64,000 nt of DNA from Ectobacillus sp048976805 (GCA_048976805.1 JBHGUR010000101.1:85901-149900), one strand, 5' to 3'; shown: positions 16,481 through 25,762, counted from the first letter of the stretch. A program made the numbers and translations. The notes: generated by a model not told the origin, from the letters alone.

Positions 16481-17781
16481 AGCTATATTTGCAGGAAGAA
16501 GCAAAAAAATGGGCTGCATTTATAGCTGCCCCGTTTTATATTAGTAAAGGAAAAGTTCATAGCGTACAGGAGCAGTTTTTCATTTCCAAAGGCCCAAAGG
16601 CAAAAATTGGCGATATATGCGCCGTTGGAGAACAAAAGGTACTATGCGAAGTAATTGCAATCGAAAAGGAAAACAATATGCTGCTGCCGCTTGACCAAAA
16701 TGAAAAGGTCAGTTACGGCGATTGGGTTGAGGTTATCGCTGAAGAAGTGACAGTGCCGCGCGGCGATCATTTGCTTGGCAAAGTATTGAATGCAAACGGA
16801 AACGTGCTAAACGGCGAGGTAAAGCATATTCCGCTGCAAAAGGTAAAGCTTGATGCGCCGCCGATTCATGCTTTTGAACGCCAAGAAATTACGGAAGTAT
16901 TTGAAACAGGGATAAAATCGATCGATTCCATGCTTACAATAGGTGTCGGACAAAAAATCGGCATTTTTGCCGGGTCCGGTGTCGGAAAATCGACATTGCT
17001 CGGAATGATTGCCAAAAACGCGAAAGCTGATGTGAATGTCATCGGCCTTGTCGGCGAGCGCGGACGCGAAGTGAAGGATTTTATCCGCAAAGAGCTTGGC
17101 GAAGAAGGAATGAAAAAAAGCGTGCTCGTTGTCGCGACTTCAGACGAAAGCCATCTTATGCAGCTGCGGGCAGCAAAGCTGGCAACTTCCATCGCCGAGT
17201 ATTTTCGCGACCAAGGCAACAATGTTTTGCTCATGATGGATTCTGTAACGCGCTTTGCCGATGCGCGCCGAAGTATTGATATTGCTATTAAGGATCTGCC
17301 GATCGGCGGTAAAACATTGTTAATGGAAAGCTATATGAAAAAGCTGCTAGAACGCTCTGGCAAAACGAAAAACGGCTCGATAACAGGAATTTATACCGTG
17401 CTTGTAGACGGAGATGACATGAACGGCCCTGTGTCGGACTTGGCGCGCGGGATTTTGGACGGCCATATTGTGTTAAAACGCGAACTTGCGACGCTGAGCC
17501 ATTATCCGGCTATTTCCGTACTTGATTCGGTGAGCCGGATTATGGAGGAGATTGTCGACGAAGAGCATTGGAAGCTTGCAAATGAAACGCGAAGAATTAT
17601 GTCAGTTTATAAAGAAAACGAGCTATATTTCAAGTTAGGCACTATTCAAGAAAATGAGGAAACAGCTTTTATTTTTGGCTGCAAAAATAAAATGCCGATG
17701 ATTAACCATTTTTTAAAGCAAGGGAGAACGGAACACGTTCCTTTTGCGGAAACGATAGAACTGATGCGTTATCTTGTTTAG
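16477..17781 (+). CDS. fliI: Flagellum-specific ATPase FliI
   Basis: 434 residues. Walker A GIFAGSGVGKSTLLG (about 160-174), Walker B region NVLLMMDSVTRFADARR, and the family stretch GLVGERGREVKDFI. It powers or primes export of flagellar proteins and resembles F-type ATPase beta subunits. The start is GTG, in the GTGA overlap with the fliH stop. After it the flagellar series pauses for about 200 AT-rich bases. Confidence 0.95.
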   Translation: MKLYLQEEAKKWAAFIAAPFYISKGKVHSVQEQFFISKGPKAKIGDICAVGEQKVLCEVIAIEKENNMLLPLDQNEKVSYGDWVEVIAEEVTVPRGDHLLGKVLNANGNVLNGEVKHIPLQKVKLDAPPIHAFERQEITEVFETGIKSIDSMLTIGVGQKIGIFAGSGVGKSTLLGMIAKNAKADVNVIGLVGERGREVKDFIRKELGEEGMKKSVLVVATSDESHLMQLRAAKLATSIAEYFRDQGNNVLLMMDSVTRFADARRSIDIAIKDLPIGGKTLLMESYMKKLLERSGKTKNGSITGIYTVLVDGDDMNGPVSDLARGILDGHIVLKRELATLSHYPAISVLDSVSRIMEEIVDEEHWKLANETRRIMSVYKENELYFKLGTIQENEETAFIFGCKNKMPMINHFLKQGRTEHVPFAETIELMRYLV

Positions 17782-17863
17782 CTCAAGAGGCGGGATAAAT
17801 ATAAGGAAAAGGCGTAAGCACCCTTTTTAGAGGAGTGAGTGCAAACTGTCATTTTCTTTATCA

Positions 17864-17877
17864 ATTTATATATAAAA
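17864..17877 (+). promoter_or_regulatory. ATTTATATATAAAA motif before fliJ, possible MogR-like site
   Basis: The 14-mer is identical to one at 6388-6401 before the yaaR-like gene. It contains TTTA-TATAT-AAAA, one base off the MogR box TTTT-N5-AAAA known from Listeria. Both lie in AT-rich promoter regions of flagellar units, so chance matches are possible. Confidence 0.3.
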
Positions 17878-17987
17878 ATAAAGAATAGAATATATGAAAA
17901 AAATACGAAAATTTCACAGAAATATTTAATAAAAAGAGATATAATAATAAATGGATGTATAAATAAGGAGAGGAAGCGTACTGTGCC

Positions 17988-18407
17988 GTGAACAGAAAGC
18001 AATATGAAACAATTAAACTGCAAATCAATTCCGAAAAAGAGAAAATTTTAACGGAAATTAGCGCGTTATTAAGGGAAAGGTATGCAGTTGAAACGCAAAA
18101 ACAAAAGGAAATCGACATTTTTTTGTCACGCGGCAAAATGTTTCAACCCGGACAGAGCGTTGCGGCAGGTGCTGTATCGCTTTATACATTTTCACCCGAA
18201 AAAATGAAAGAATTAGATAAAAAAATTTCCCTTATAGGAGGGTTTATTAGAAAAAACGAGCTCATGCTAGAGCAGGTGAAGGAAAAAGAACGAACGATTG
18301 ACGATTTGTTTCGCGACGTGCTGAAACAGCAGGAAAAGGAACGTGAAAAGAAGGAAGAAACAACGCTGCTTGATTTAAAGATGGGTATAAGCAGCCGGGG
18401 AAGCTAG
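17988..18407 (+). CDS. fliJ: FliJ-like coiled-coil export protein
   Basis: 139 residues, almost all helical and charged, with two long antiparallel coiled-coil stretches (2-45 and 75-125) around a short turn. Size, fold and place directly after fliI match FliJ, the stalk-like partner of the export ATPase. GTG start with AAGGAGAGGAAG upstream; no ATG is available in frame near the RBS. Confidence 0.65.
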   Translation: MNRKQYETIKLQINSEKEKILTEISALLRERYAVETQKQKEIDIFLSRGKMFQPGQSVAAGAVSLYTFSPEKMKELDKKISLIGGFIRKNELMLEQVKEKERTIDDLFRDVLKQQEKEREKKEETTLLDLKMGISSRGS

Positions 18408-18419
18408 CGGGAGGCAAAG

Positions 18420-19514
18420 ATGATAATTAATTTGCAAGCGGCCCAGCCTGTCGGGCCAGGTTACAAAATAAAGGCGCATATGCAGCGCACCGAAAAGGCG
18501 GATCCTTCTTTTGCTGAAAAAATAGAGGGCAAGCGGGAGCAAATAGAATATAAGGAAGCAGAAAAAAATGTACAACCAAAGGAGTTAACCAATGAGCAAG
18601 CGCCTGCTCGACAAACAATACAAAATAAAGACGATACAGCGGCAGCGCTGCATAAAAAGAAGCAAAAGCAAGAGGAAAAAGCTGATTCAGAAGCTTCGCA
18701 TGGGGAGCAATTGCTATTGTTAGTGTCCAGTCAAGAGCTTACGTTTTCACTGTTGAAAGAAAATCCGGAAGTATTGCAAAAATTATTTGATATGATGCAA
18801 CAGTTCCATGAATTGTATGGGAATGTGGCAATAGACCAACTGCCAGCCGCAGAGCAGCAACAATTGGCACTATTTTTGCGGCAGTTTGGATTACAAAACA
18901 CTATAAATACTGAAATGACGGTACAGCAAATCATACAGAAGCTGCAAAGACCGGAGCAGCTTACGCCTGTTATGACAGAAATGCAAGATTTAACAGCAAG
19001 CGTTGCTTTAAGCACGGCTAAGGAAGATCATGCAAAGGACAGCGAAGAGGGGGCGCCTCCGTTTGAACAGCTTCACTCTACTCCACAGAAAGAGTTCCCT
19101 CTTCAATCAATTTCACCTCGTCTGGCGGAAAAGCTGAGCACTGCGGATTTGCAGGTACAATTGCAGGACAAGCTCAATGATATACAAAAATATGTTGTAA
19201 AAAATGACCGTATATTTTTGCAACTCAATCAAGAAGCATTCGGTTCTTTAGATATATTTTTAAAAAAGGTCGGCACCCGGATTCATATTCAAGTGGAAAT
19301 GGAACATAAGGAAGTTAAAAAAGAGCTTGCGCCTTTATTGGAGGAAATGAAGCAGAAGCTGGAAGCGAAAAACATCCAAGTTGAGCTGAGCTATACAGAA
19401 CGCGACAAAAAGCGGGAGCAGCGCGAAGAACAAAGACCGTATGAGCAAAAAATGCCGAAGCAAGATAAGCAGCAAGAAGATATGGCGTCATTTGGAGGAT
19501 TACTAGGGGGGTAA
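18420..19514 (+). CDS. fliK: Flagellar hook-length control protein FliK
   Basis: 364 residues. The first 240 are low-complexity (E, K, Q, A rich), as in FliK molecular rulers. The C-terminal Flg_hook domain (about 240-330: RIFLQLNQEAFGSLDIFLKKVGTRIHIQVEMEHKEV...ELAPLLEEMKQKLEAKNIQV) is typical. The tail is very charged. FliK is exported to measure the hook and switches FlhB specificity. It is followed by flgD after 3 bases. Confidence 0.9.
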   Translation: MIINLQAAQPVGPGYKIKAHMQRTEKADPSFAEKIEGKREQIEYKEAEKNVQPKELTNEQAPARQTIQNKDDTAAALHKKKQKQEEKADSEASHGEQLLLLVSSQELTFSLLKENPEVLQKLFDMMQQFHELYGNVAIDQLPAAEQQQLALFLRQFGLQNTINTEMTVQQIIQKLQRPEQLTPVMTEMQDLTASVALSTAKEDHAKDSEEGAPPFEQLHSTPQKEFPLQSISPRLAEKLSTADLQVQLQDKLNDIQKYVVKNDRIFLQLNQEAFGSLDIFLKKVGTRIHIQVEMEHKEVKKELAPLLEEMKQKLEAKNIQVELSYTERDKKREQREEQRPYEQKMPKQDKQQEDMASFGGLLGG

Positions 19515-19517
19515 CGC

Positions 19518-19964
19518 ATGAAAATTGATTCCAATACGTTGAATTATAATGCAATAACAAAAAGCGCTCCTCAAAGTGCTTTGTCTTCGTCAAGCATTTC
19601 GAAAAATATTATGGGCAAGGACGATTTTTTGAAGCTGTTTTTAACGAGCTTACAATATCAAGACCCGAATAACGCGATGGATATGAATCAGATGATGAGC
19701 CAAATGTCACAATTGTCCATTATTGAACAAGTACAAAATATGACAAAGGCAGTTGAAGCTTTTTCTGCCACCATCCAGGCAAATGCGCTGGACGGTGGCA
19801 TGAAATTTCTCGGCAAGTATGTTGAGGCTGTTGATGCAGACGGAAATAAAATAACCGGTACCGTTGAACAAGTAAGGGTTGCATCTGGCACAGTCCAGCT
19901 TCTTGTGGGAGATCGCGCCGTTAGTATGAACCAGGTAACAAGTGTTTCAGAACGAAATGAATAA
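19518..19964 (+). CDS. flgD: Flagellar hook capping protein FlgD
   Basis: 148 residues. The N-terminal FlgD signature MGKDDFLKLFLTSLQYQDPNNAMD then SQMSQLSIIEQVQNM is clear; the C-terminal domain is short (GKYVEAVDADGNKITGTVEQVRV). FlgD caps the growing hook. It starts three bases after fliK and precedes flgE. Confidence 0.94.
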   Translation: MKIDSNTLNYNAITKSAPQSALSSSSISKNIMGKDDFLKLFLTSLQYQDPNNAMDMNQMMSQMSQLSIIEQVQNMTKAVEAFSATIQANALDGGMKFLGKYVEAVDADGNKITGTVEQVRVASGTVQLLVGDRAVSMNQVTSVSERNE

Positions 19965-19988
19965 GGGCAATAAGGAGCGTGCAGCACG

Positions 19989-21224
19989 ATGATTCAATCT
20001 TTATATACGAGTATTTCAGGGATGAAAACATATCAAGAAGCATTAAGTGTAACTTCTAATAATATTGCAAACTCGCAAACAATTGGCTATAAAAAACAAA
20101 AAGCGCTTTTTGACGATTTGATGTATCGTAATGCGGCTGGCTCTAAAGGCGATGAGAAATATGCCGGCACGAATTCAAAAAGCATCGGCAGCGGCGTTAA
20201 GTTAAGCGGTGTAAGCACCGATTATTCCAGTGGAGTGCTTACATTAACAGGAGGAAAAACGGATGTAGCCCTTGAAGGCGCCGGCTTCTTCTTGCTCGGC
20301 GATATAAATGGCTCCAATTTTGAATATACGCGAAAAGGAACGTTCAATCTTTCCGCTGATTATCGTTTAATTAACGGAGAAGGGAAGTATGTACTCGGTT
20401 ATCCGGCAGACCCTGCAACAGGGGAAATTGATTTTGCGAAGCAGCCGCAAGCAATCAATGTGCCGCTTGGGGAAGCGCAGGGCGGTATTAAGACAGATAA
20501 AGCAACGGTTGCCGGCAATATTCCTGTCGGTGAGGACGGCATTACGAAGATGCAGTTTCCTGTTTTTGATGAGGCTGGAAATAAGTTAACATTGGAATTA
20601 AGCTTTGAAAAAGGAAATGCCTTAAACGGAATTCCAGCGAACTCCTATCGTTTGACAGCAAAGGTAGGAGTTCAAGATGTAGCAGTAACGGCGAACGGAA
20701 ACGCTCCTGTTGATATCCCGTTTAAGGCAAACGGAGAATTGGATGCCAATGCACTTCCGCCAATTACAATTGGCTTTAAAGGCGGCATTAATTTGGACTA
20801 TAAAGGGCTAACGAATTACCCGACAGAGAAGACATTAAAGTCTCTTGATGTAAATGGCCGGCAAGCGAGCATTCCGATCGATTATTCAATTACAGATGGC
20901 GGGTATGTAATGGTAAAATATTCTGACGGAAGCGTCAAAACGGCCGCGCAACTGACAGTCGCGACTTTTCCGAATGAGAAAGGGCTCATGAAAACGGGGA
21001 ATGGAAATTATGTTGAAGGACCTTCTTCCGGAAACGTAAACGTTGGTGTATCCGGCCAAAACGGTGCAGGAGCGGTGCGCGGCGGCGCAACCGAAGGCTC
21101 CAACGTTGATTTAGCGGCAGAATTTGTGGACTTAATGGTATATCAACGCGGTTTTCAAGGAAATTCAAAGGTAATTAAAGTGTCTGATGAAGTGTTGAAT
21201 GATATTGTGAACTTAATTCGTTAA
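19989..21224 (+). CDS. flgE: Flagellar hook protein FlgE
   Basis: 411 residues. N-terminal rod motif SLYTSISGMKTYQEALSVTSNNIANSQTIGYKKQKALF, central FlgE domain with GYPADPATGEI, and C-terminal helix NVDLAAEFVDLMVYQRGFQGNSKVIKVSDEVLNDIVNL. Forms the flexible hook. Upstream RBS is AAGGAG, 12 bases before ATG. Confidence 0.95.
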   Translation: MIQSLYTSISGMKTYQEALSVTSNNIANSQTIGYKKQKALFDDLMYRNAAGSKGDEKYAGTNSKSIGSGVKLSGVSTDYSSGVLTLTGGKTDVALEGAGFFLLGDINGSNFEYTRKGTFNLSADYRLINGEGKYVLGYPADPATGEIDFAKQPQAINVPLGEAQGGIKTDKATVAGNIPVGEDGITKMQFPVFDEAGNKLTLELSFEKGNALNGIPANSYRLTAKVGVQDVAVTANGNAPVDIPFKANGELDANALPPITIGFKGGINLDYKGLTNYPTEKTLKSLDVNGRQASIPIDYSITDGGYVMVKYSDGSVKTAAQLTVATFPNEKGLMKTGNGNYVEGPSSGNVNVGVSGQNGAGAVRGGATEGSNVDLAAEFVDLMVYQRGFQGNSKVIKVSDEVLNDIVNLIR

Positions 21225-21277
21225 GAAAATTTTTTATAGAAGGTTCGCTGCACTTGTTTTCATAAGGAGATGGTTGT

Positions 21278-21616
21278 GTGGTTGCTAGAGAAGAGAGAAT
21301 TATGAATGTTCCCTTTTTGCAAGATAAACGAGAGTTAGCGCAGCAAATCATTGCATTTGAAAAAAAGCTGCATACGTATTTGCCAAATCAATTTGAAATT
21401 AAGCAAGTTCCACCATATGAATTTGGTGAACGCAAGGCGGTAATCGGCAGAATCCATAGCTTTTATTTTATCGGTATTTTTCAAAATGAAACATGGAAAT
21501 ATCAAGCGTTTGAAAACGAAATGAAGTGCAAGGAGTTTTTCATTGCGCTTCCCGGCATTGACGATAAGCAGGTTGCCTTTTGGTTCAACAATATAGAATT
21601 ATTGGCAAATGCTTAA
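21278..21616 (+). CDS. Unknown small protein between flgE and cheV
   Basis: 112 residues, soluble, no family recognised. GTG start at 21278 with AAGGAG at the right distance; an ATG at 21302 is also possible. The sequence mixes charged and aromatic residues (KKLHTYLPNQFEIKQVPPYEFGE; FNNIELLANA). It starts a small unit with the next gene; the pair sits in the flagellar island with no proven role. Confidence 0.55.
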   Translation: MVAREERIMNVPFLQDKRELAQQIIAFEKKLHTYLPNQFEIKQVPPYEFGERKAVIGRIHSFYFIGIFQNETWKYQAFENEMKCKEFFIALPGIDDKQVAFWFNNIELLANA

Positions 21617-21625
21617 ACGGAGGGG

Positions 21626-22141
21626 ATGACAGTGGCGCGCCCACAAGCAAATAAATATCGCGTTACATTTTATTCGCCAAACGGCCTTGAGCAAAGAACG
21701 ATTATGACGGCGAATAGCTTGCCGGAACTTATTAAAAAGGTTGAAGCTACCATAGATGATCCAGTTGGCTATTTTACAAATGATAAGAAAAATAATTGCT
21801 ATTTTCAAGTTGTAAAACATAATATTTGCTATATTCAATATGATTTATTGTTTTCCGATAGAGAAATTCATATTGAAAAAATAAAAGAATTGCCGTCAGC
21901 TGTTTTACAAAAGCTGCTTCAAGCTGTAGCAGATTCAGAAATCTACGCGCTCGTCTTGCTTGAAGCTGACCAAGCAACAAAAGAGCGATTATTTTCTGAA
22001 ATGGACCCGCAATTTCAAAAAGCGGTAGAACAGGAAATGAAAAAATGGGGAGACGCCTCTCCCGGTGAAATATATAAAGCGCAGGAAATAGTGCTTGAGG
22101 AATTAATCCGAATCGTCCGTAAGCAAGGCGAAAGAGGATGA
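21626..22141 (+). CDS. Unknown small protein before cheV
   Basis: 171 residues from ATG 21626. The Shine-Dalgarno GGAGGGG touches this ATG, so the in-frame GTG 21632 is probably the true start. The N-terminal 70 residues (KYRVTFYSPNGLEQRTIMTANSLPELIKKVEATI) look like a small alpha/beta domain; the rest is helical and acidic. No family recognised. It follows the 112-residue gene by 9 bases and precedes cheV by 47. Confidence 0.55.
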   Translation: MTVARPQANKYRVTFYSPNGLEQRTIMTANSLPELIKKVEATIDDPVGYFTNDKKNNCYFQVVKHNICYIQYDLLFSDREIHIEKIKELPSAVLQKLLQAVADSEIYALVLLEADQATKERLFSEMDPQFQKAVEQEMKKWGDASPGEIYKAQEIVLEELIRIVRKQGERG

Positions 22142-22188
22142 GGGGAAACAGACAGCACGAAGCTGTTTAAGGAAAGGAGTTTATTTAC

Positions 22189-23109
22189 ATGGCAACAGAG
22201 AGACAAAGTATTTTACTAGAAAGCGGAACAAACGAACTGGAGATTGTCACATACACAATTGGCGATAATTTGTTTAGCATTAATGTGATGAAGGTGCGCG
22301 AAATTATTAACCCCCTTCCGGTTACAGCCGTTCCCCAGTCCCATCCGGCGGTCGAAGGCGTTGTGCAAGTTCGCGGCGAAATTTTGCCGGTCATTAATTT
22401 ATCTCATTCCTTAGGATTGCAAAGCGTTAAGCCGCTTGAGGAGACAAAATTTATTATTGCAGAGCTAAATAAAATGAAGGTAATTTTTCGCGTTGATGAA
22501 GTGCATCGAATTCAGCGCATTTCTTGGGAGCAAATCGATGAGCCGGCTTCGTTATCGATGGGGCTTGAAGAAACAACATCCGGTATTGTAAAATTGGACG
22601 AAAAAATTATATTATTATTAGATTATGAAAAAATTGTAGTAGAAATTAGCGCTAATTCTGGATATGAAAATAAAAAATTGGGCGACTTAGAGCAAGGACT
22701 AGACCGTGGCAGCAAAGTTATTTTTATAGCAGAGGATTCCCACATGCTCCGCCAAATTTTAGAGCAAACACTCACCCAAGCGGGCTACACAAAGCTGCAC
22801 TTTTTCAGCAATGGGGCCGAAGCGTTAGAGCATATTGAAAAATTAGCAAAAGAACAAGGCACAAATATGTATGATTTGGTGCATTTGTTAATTACGGATA
22901 TTGAAATGCCAAAAATGGACGGACATCATCTTACAAAGAGCATAAAAGAACATGCCGTTGCCGGAAAGCTGCCGGTTGTCATTTTCTCTTCTTTAATTAC
23001 AAACGAATTGTACCATAAAGGAGAAGCGGTAGGAGCGGACGCGCAAGTAAGCAAACCGGATATTGAACAGCTTGTCGGCATGGTTGATAATCTCATTTTT
23101 CATCGCTAA
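22189..23109 (+). CDS. cheV: Chemotaxis coupling protein CheV
   Basis: 306 residues. A CheW domain (about 15-150: YTIGDNLFSINVMKVREIINPLPVTAVPQSHPAVEGVVQVRGEILPVINL) is fused to a response-regulator receiver domain (about 175-300) with the phosphorylated D237 in LLITDIEMPKMDG and K near the end (SKPD). It couples receptors to CheA and is tuned by phosphorylation. RBS AAGGAG. A terminator follows. Confidence 0.95.
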   Translation: MATERQSILLESGTNELEIVTYTIGDNLFSINVMKVREIINPLPVTAVPQSHPAVEGVVQVRGEILPVINLSHSLGLQSVKPLEETKFIIAELNKMKVIFRVDEVHRIQRISWEQIDEPASLSMGLEETTSGIVKLDEKIILLLDYEKIVVEISANSGYENKKLGDLEQGLDRGSKVIFIAEDSHMLRQILEQTLTQAGYTKLHFFSNGAEALEHIEKLAKEQGTNMYDLVHLLITDIEMPKMDGHHLTKSIKEHAVAGKLPVVIFSSLITNELYHKGEAVGADAQVSKPDIEQLVGMVDNLIFHR

Positions 23110-23126
23110 TACATTTTTACTAGCAG

Positions 23127-23170
23127 TTTTCTCCCTTCCTTTTCGAAAGGGGGAAAATTAGATTTTTTTG
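23127..23170 (+). terminator. Terminator after cheV
   Basis: Hairpin TTTTCTCCCTT...AAGGGGGAAAA with minor mismatches and a TTCCTTTTCG loop, followed by a run of seven T at 23163-23169. Confidence 0.7.
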
Positions 23171-23188
23171 TTCTTTTTAACGAATATT

Positions 23189-23243
23189 TTTTGAGGGAAA
23201 ACACGAAAATTCGTTGACGTTTATTAGAAAAATAGTGTAAAAT
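23189..23243 (+). promoter_or_regulatory. mogR promoter with MogR box
   Basis: TTTTGAGGGAAAA at 23189-23201 fits the MogR recognition rule TTTT-N5-AAAA exactly. Thirteen bases later lies a sigma-A-like promoter: TTGACG at 23214-23219, an 18-base spacer, and TAAAAT at 23238-23243. The layout suggests that MogR represses its own gene. Known: MogR of Listeria binds such sites; the B. cereus group has an orthologue. The box here is seen; binding is inferred. Confidence 0.6.
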
Positions 23244-23363
23244 TAATATAGAAAAAGAGAACACATACACTTTATACAATTAAACCATAAAATTATAATA
23301 CATAAATATTGAAAACTTGGTCATAGCAGCAGTTTACTTTATGTAAGGAAATGAGGTAGGGTC

Positions 23364-24341
23364 ATGTTAAATCGGGATCATATTTTAGTAGAGATTATGA
23401 CGGCGTTAAAAGGTTTTGTTTCTTCCAACACACCGTTCTCGCAAATGGAGGAAGAATTAAAGCGCCTATCCGCAGCGTGTGACGTGCAGTATGAAGATAT
23501 TGTGCAATTGTATAACAGCATGTCTTTATTTGCGATGGATGTGGAAAATATGGGCGGCCAGGAAGCATATGAGAAGTCGGAATACGTTTGGTTAAAATCA
23601 GAATTGGAGCTGCTTTTATTTAGCTATAAGTTCTTTCAAAAGAACGGAATTAGCATTGTTGTTATTTCAGATTATCTCAGCAAAGAAAAATTAAGCATTT
23701 TTCCAAAAACGAAAAGCCAGCTGCAAAATACGTACTATAAAATTAGGAACAATCAAATGCCGCTTGAAAATTATACGAAGCAAAAGCCGGGGCGCAAGCC
23801 GGGGCAAGAATACCAAAAAGAGTATAAACAGAATGCCGCTAAAGGCAAAAAAGCAAAAGCAGCAGAAGAGCAGCAAATGGCAAGCTACGGCGAAACGGCT
23901 GAAGCATATACAAAGAAAAATCTTGTGCAGCTGTTATCAGGCATGATTAACAATTTTCAAATTATCTGTGAGCATAACATAGAGAGCGAAAAGCAAGTGT
24001 ATCAGCTCATAGAAGGAATTTACGAGCTTTCCAGCATGGCGGCGGAGAGCACAAAAAGTACGCACAGCGCCCGGACGTTAGAAACAGAACTTGAGCTTCT
24101 TCGCCAAGAGACAGCGCAGCTAAAGCGTGAAAAAGAGGACTTAATTCAAGATATTCGCCATATGGCTGAGCATATCAGCTCTTTTGTTGAAAGCTCCGAT
24201 ATGGAGCAGCTTAAAGGGCTTTCCGGATTTGTGGCGACATGCAGAAATGATTTACACAAGCTGGGGCTATACACAGCAGCGAATGAACGCAGCTTAAAGG
24301 TTTTTGTCGACCATACCGGACAAGTTGTCTCCGTTAAATAA
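23364..24341 (+). CDS. mogR: Motility gene repressor MogR
   Basis: 325 residues. The N-terminal 145 residues match the MogR DNA-binding domain (MEEELKRLSAACDVQYEDIVQLYNSM; FFQKNGISIVVISDYLSKEKLSIFPKTKSQLQNTYYKIR). A basic KPGRKPGQEYQKEYK linker and a long coiled coil (about 225-275) follow. MogR represses flagellar genes in Listeria and the B. cereus group, standing in for the sigma-D/FlgM circuit, neither of which is in this window. RBS AGGAAATGAGG. It lies between cheV and flagellin, as in B. cereus. Confidence 0.85.
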   Translation: MLNRDHILVEIMTALKGFVSSNTPFSQMEEELKRLSAACDVQYEDIVQLYNSMSLFAMDVENMGGQEAYEKSEYVWLKSELELLLFSYKFFQKNGISIVVISDYLSKEKLSIFPKTKSQLQNTYYKIRNNQMPLENYTKQKPGRKPGQEYQKEYKQNAAKGKKAKAAEEQQMASYGETAEAYTKKNLVQLLSGMINNFQIICEHNIESEKQVYQLIEGIYELSSMAAESTKSTHSARTLETELELLRQETAQLKREKEDLIQDIRHMAEHISSFVESSDMEQLKGLSGFVATCRNDLHKLGLYTAANERSLKVFVDHTGQVVSVK

Positions 24342-24690
24342 AAGCGGCGAAGAACAACGTGTGATTTTTTTTAAGTTGACGTTCTTTATTGGGAACATAA
24401 AATGCGATAAAAAGAAAAGGTATAGTTGAATAAAAACAGTTTTTATAAAATCTAAAGGCAGCCGCCGCTGCACAGAGGCGGTCATGATAATGAAATGCAT
24501 ATGCTAAAATGATAAAGCTGTTGTATATAGAGATAATTCCCCTTAGTTCTTTTCGGGCAGGAAAAGGATCGGGAGAGTGCTTTTGTTTGAGGCAGTATGC
24601 TTAGCGATATACAGATGCCTTTTGGAAGGCGGGGGAACGGCTTTTGTGTAGAATGTATAAAACAGGTAAAGGCAGCAACTATTTAAAAGA

Positions 24691-24735
24691 TTATTGCAAT
24701 AATTTGCTTACAGATTGCGCGTTTTCGTTTGCTTA
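24691..24735 (-). pseudogene. Remnant of a second flagellin gene (3' end)
   Basis: Read on the minus strand, this stretch encodes ANENAQSVSKLLQ and a TAA stop, against ANQSAQAVNKLLQ and stop at the end of the intact flagellin next door. Where the intact gene has a Gln codon (CAA) before ANQ, the remnant has TAA, and upstream similarity stops. The downstream bases also match (AGGTAAAG before both copies). It lies just beyond the intact gene's terminator, as in a tandem flagellin array that lost its second gene. Confidence 0.75.
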
Positions 24736-24742
24736 GATAACA

Positions 24743-24778
24743 AAAAAGCCCTTCCCGGGCAGGGGAAAGGCTTTTGCA
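24743..24778. terminator. Terminator downstream of flagellin
   Basis: AAAAGCCCTTCCC pairs with GGGGAAAGGCTTTT with one mismatch. A-runs and T-runs flank it on both sides. It lies 50 bases after the flagellin stop (minus strand). Confidence 0.8.
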
Positions 24779-24826
24779 TTTGTATATAACAGATTAAAAA
24801 GGTAAAGATAATATTGTTTAAGTAGA

Positions 24827-25654
24827 TTATTGCAATAATTTATTTACAGCTTGCGCGCTTTGATTTGCTTGGGACAGCATGCTGATGCCAGCTTCAGAAA
24901 GAATTTTGTATTTTGTCATTTCAGACATTTCTTTTGCCATATCCGCATCTTCAATTTGGGAAGCAGAAGCTGCCATGTTAGTTGCTTCACTGTTGATATT
25001 ATTAATATTGTAGTCTAAGCGGTTAAGAGTAGCACCTAAATCTGCGCGGCCAGTTGCAACTGTGTTGATAGCGGTATCAAGAGCTGTGATAGCAGCTAGA
25101 GCGCCAGTTGAGATATCTAAAGCAGCTACATTTGTGCTTAATGTAGATAAATCAGCTTTTGTTAAATCAATTTGAATTTGTTGACCAGCAGTATCACCAT
25201 CATACGTTTGGATAGATACCATGCCTGCAGTTCCTGCAGATCCGTCTAACAATTTAGCGCCGTTAAATTCTGTATTGTCTTTAATATACCCAATTTGTGT
25301 GCTTAGTTGAGCAAATTCTCCTTGTAAAGCAGCAGTATCACTCGCGCCATTTGTACCGTTCGCTGCTTGAACTGCTAAGTCGCGCATGCGCACTAAGATA
25401 TTGGAAACAGAGTTTAATGCAGATTCAGCTGTTTGAATCATAGAAATACCATCTTGTGTGTTACGGGATGCAACTCCTAAGCCGCTCTCTTTTGCACGCA
25501 TGCGAGTTGCAATTGCAAGGCCCGCTGCGTCGTCAGCAGCAGAGTTAATGCGCTTACCACTGGAAAGACGGTTCATCGCTTTATCCATTTTTGCTTGGTT
25601 TTGACGCATATATTCTTGCGTTTTCATGCTGTTAATATTTGTGTTGATTCTCAT
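24827..25654 (-). CDS. Flagellin
   Basis: 275 residues from ATG at 25654, where conserved flagellin sequence begins (MRINTNINSMKTQEYMRQNQ); the frame is open further upstream but has no RBS there. The D0/D1 N-terminal domain (1-140, with AMNRLSSGKRINSAADDAAGLAIATRMRA) and C-terminal domain (190-275, ending AQAVNKLLQ) are joined by a short middle, so the D2/D3 surface domains are nearly absent. It is the only intact flagellin in the window and is transcribed against the flanking flagellar genes from its own sigma-A promoter. Confidence 0.95.
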   Translation of the reverse strand: MRINTNINSMKTQEYMRQNQAKMDKAMNRLSSGKRINSAADDAAGLAIATRMRAKESGLGVASRNTQDGISMIQTAESALNSVSNILVRMRDLAVQAANGTNGASDTAALQGEFAQLSTQIGYIKDNTEFNGAKLLDGSAGTAGMVSIQTYDGDTAGQQIQIDLTKADLSTLSTNVAALDISTGALAAITALDTAINTVATGRADLGATLNRLDYNINNINSEATNMAASASQIEDADMAKEMSEMTKYKILSEAGISMLSQANQSAQAVNKLLQ

Positions 25655-25733
25655 ATTCAAGTGACCCCCATACTTTTTTACATTGAATCTTCTATGTATT
25701 TTAATAATAATTAGAAAAATCAATGTTACCCTT

Positions 25734-25762
25734 ATTTTAAAATCACAATAATAGATTGTCAA
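25734..25762 (-). promoter_or_regulatory. Sigma-A promoter of flagellin
   Basis: On the minus strand: TTGACA (25762-25757), exactly 17 bases, then TAAAAT (25739-25734). It gives an mRNA leader of about 75 bases. Flagellin genes of Bacilli usually use sigma-D; a near-perfect sigma-A site fits a cluster without sigD. Confidence 0.75.
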
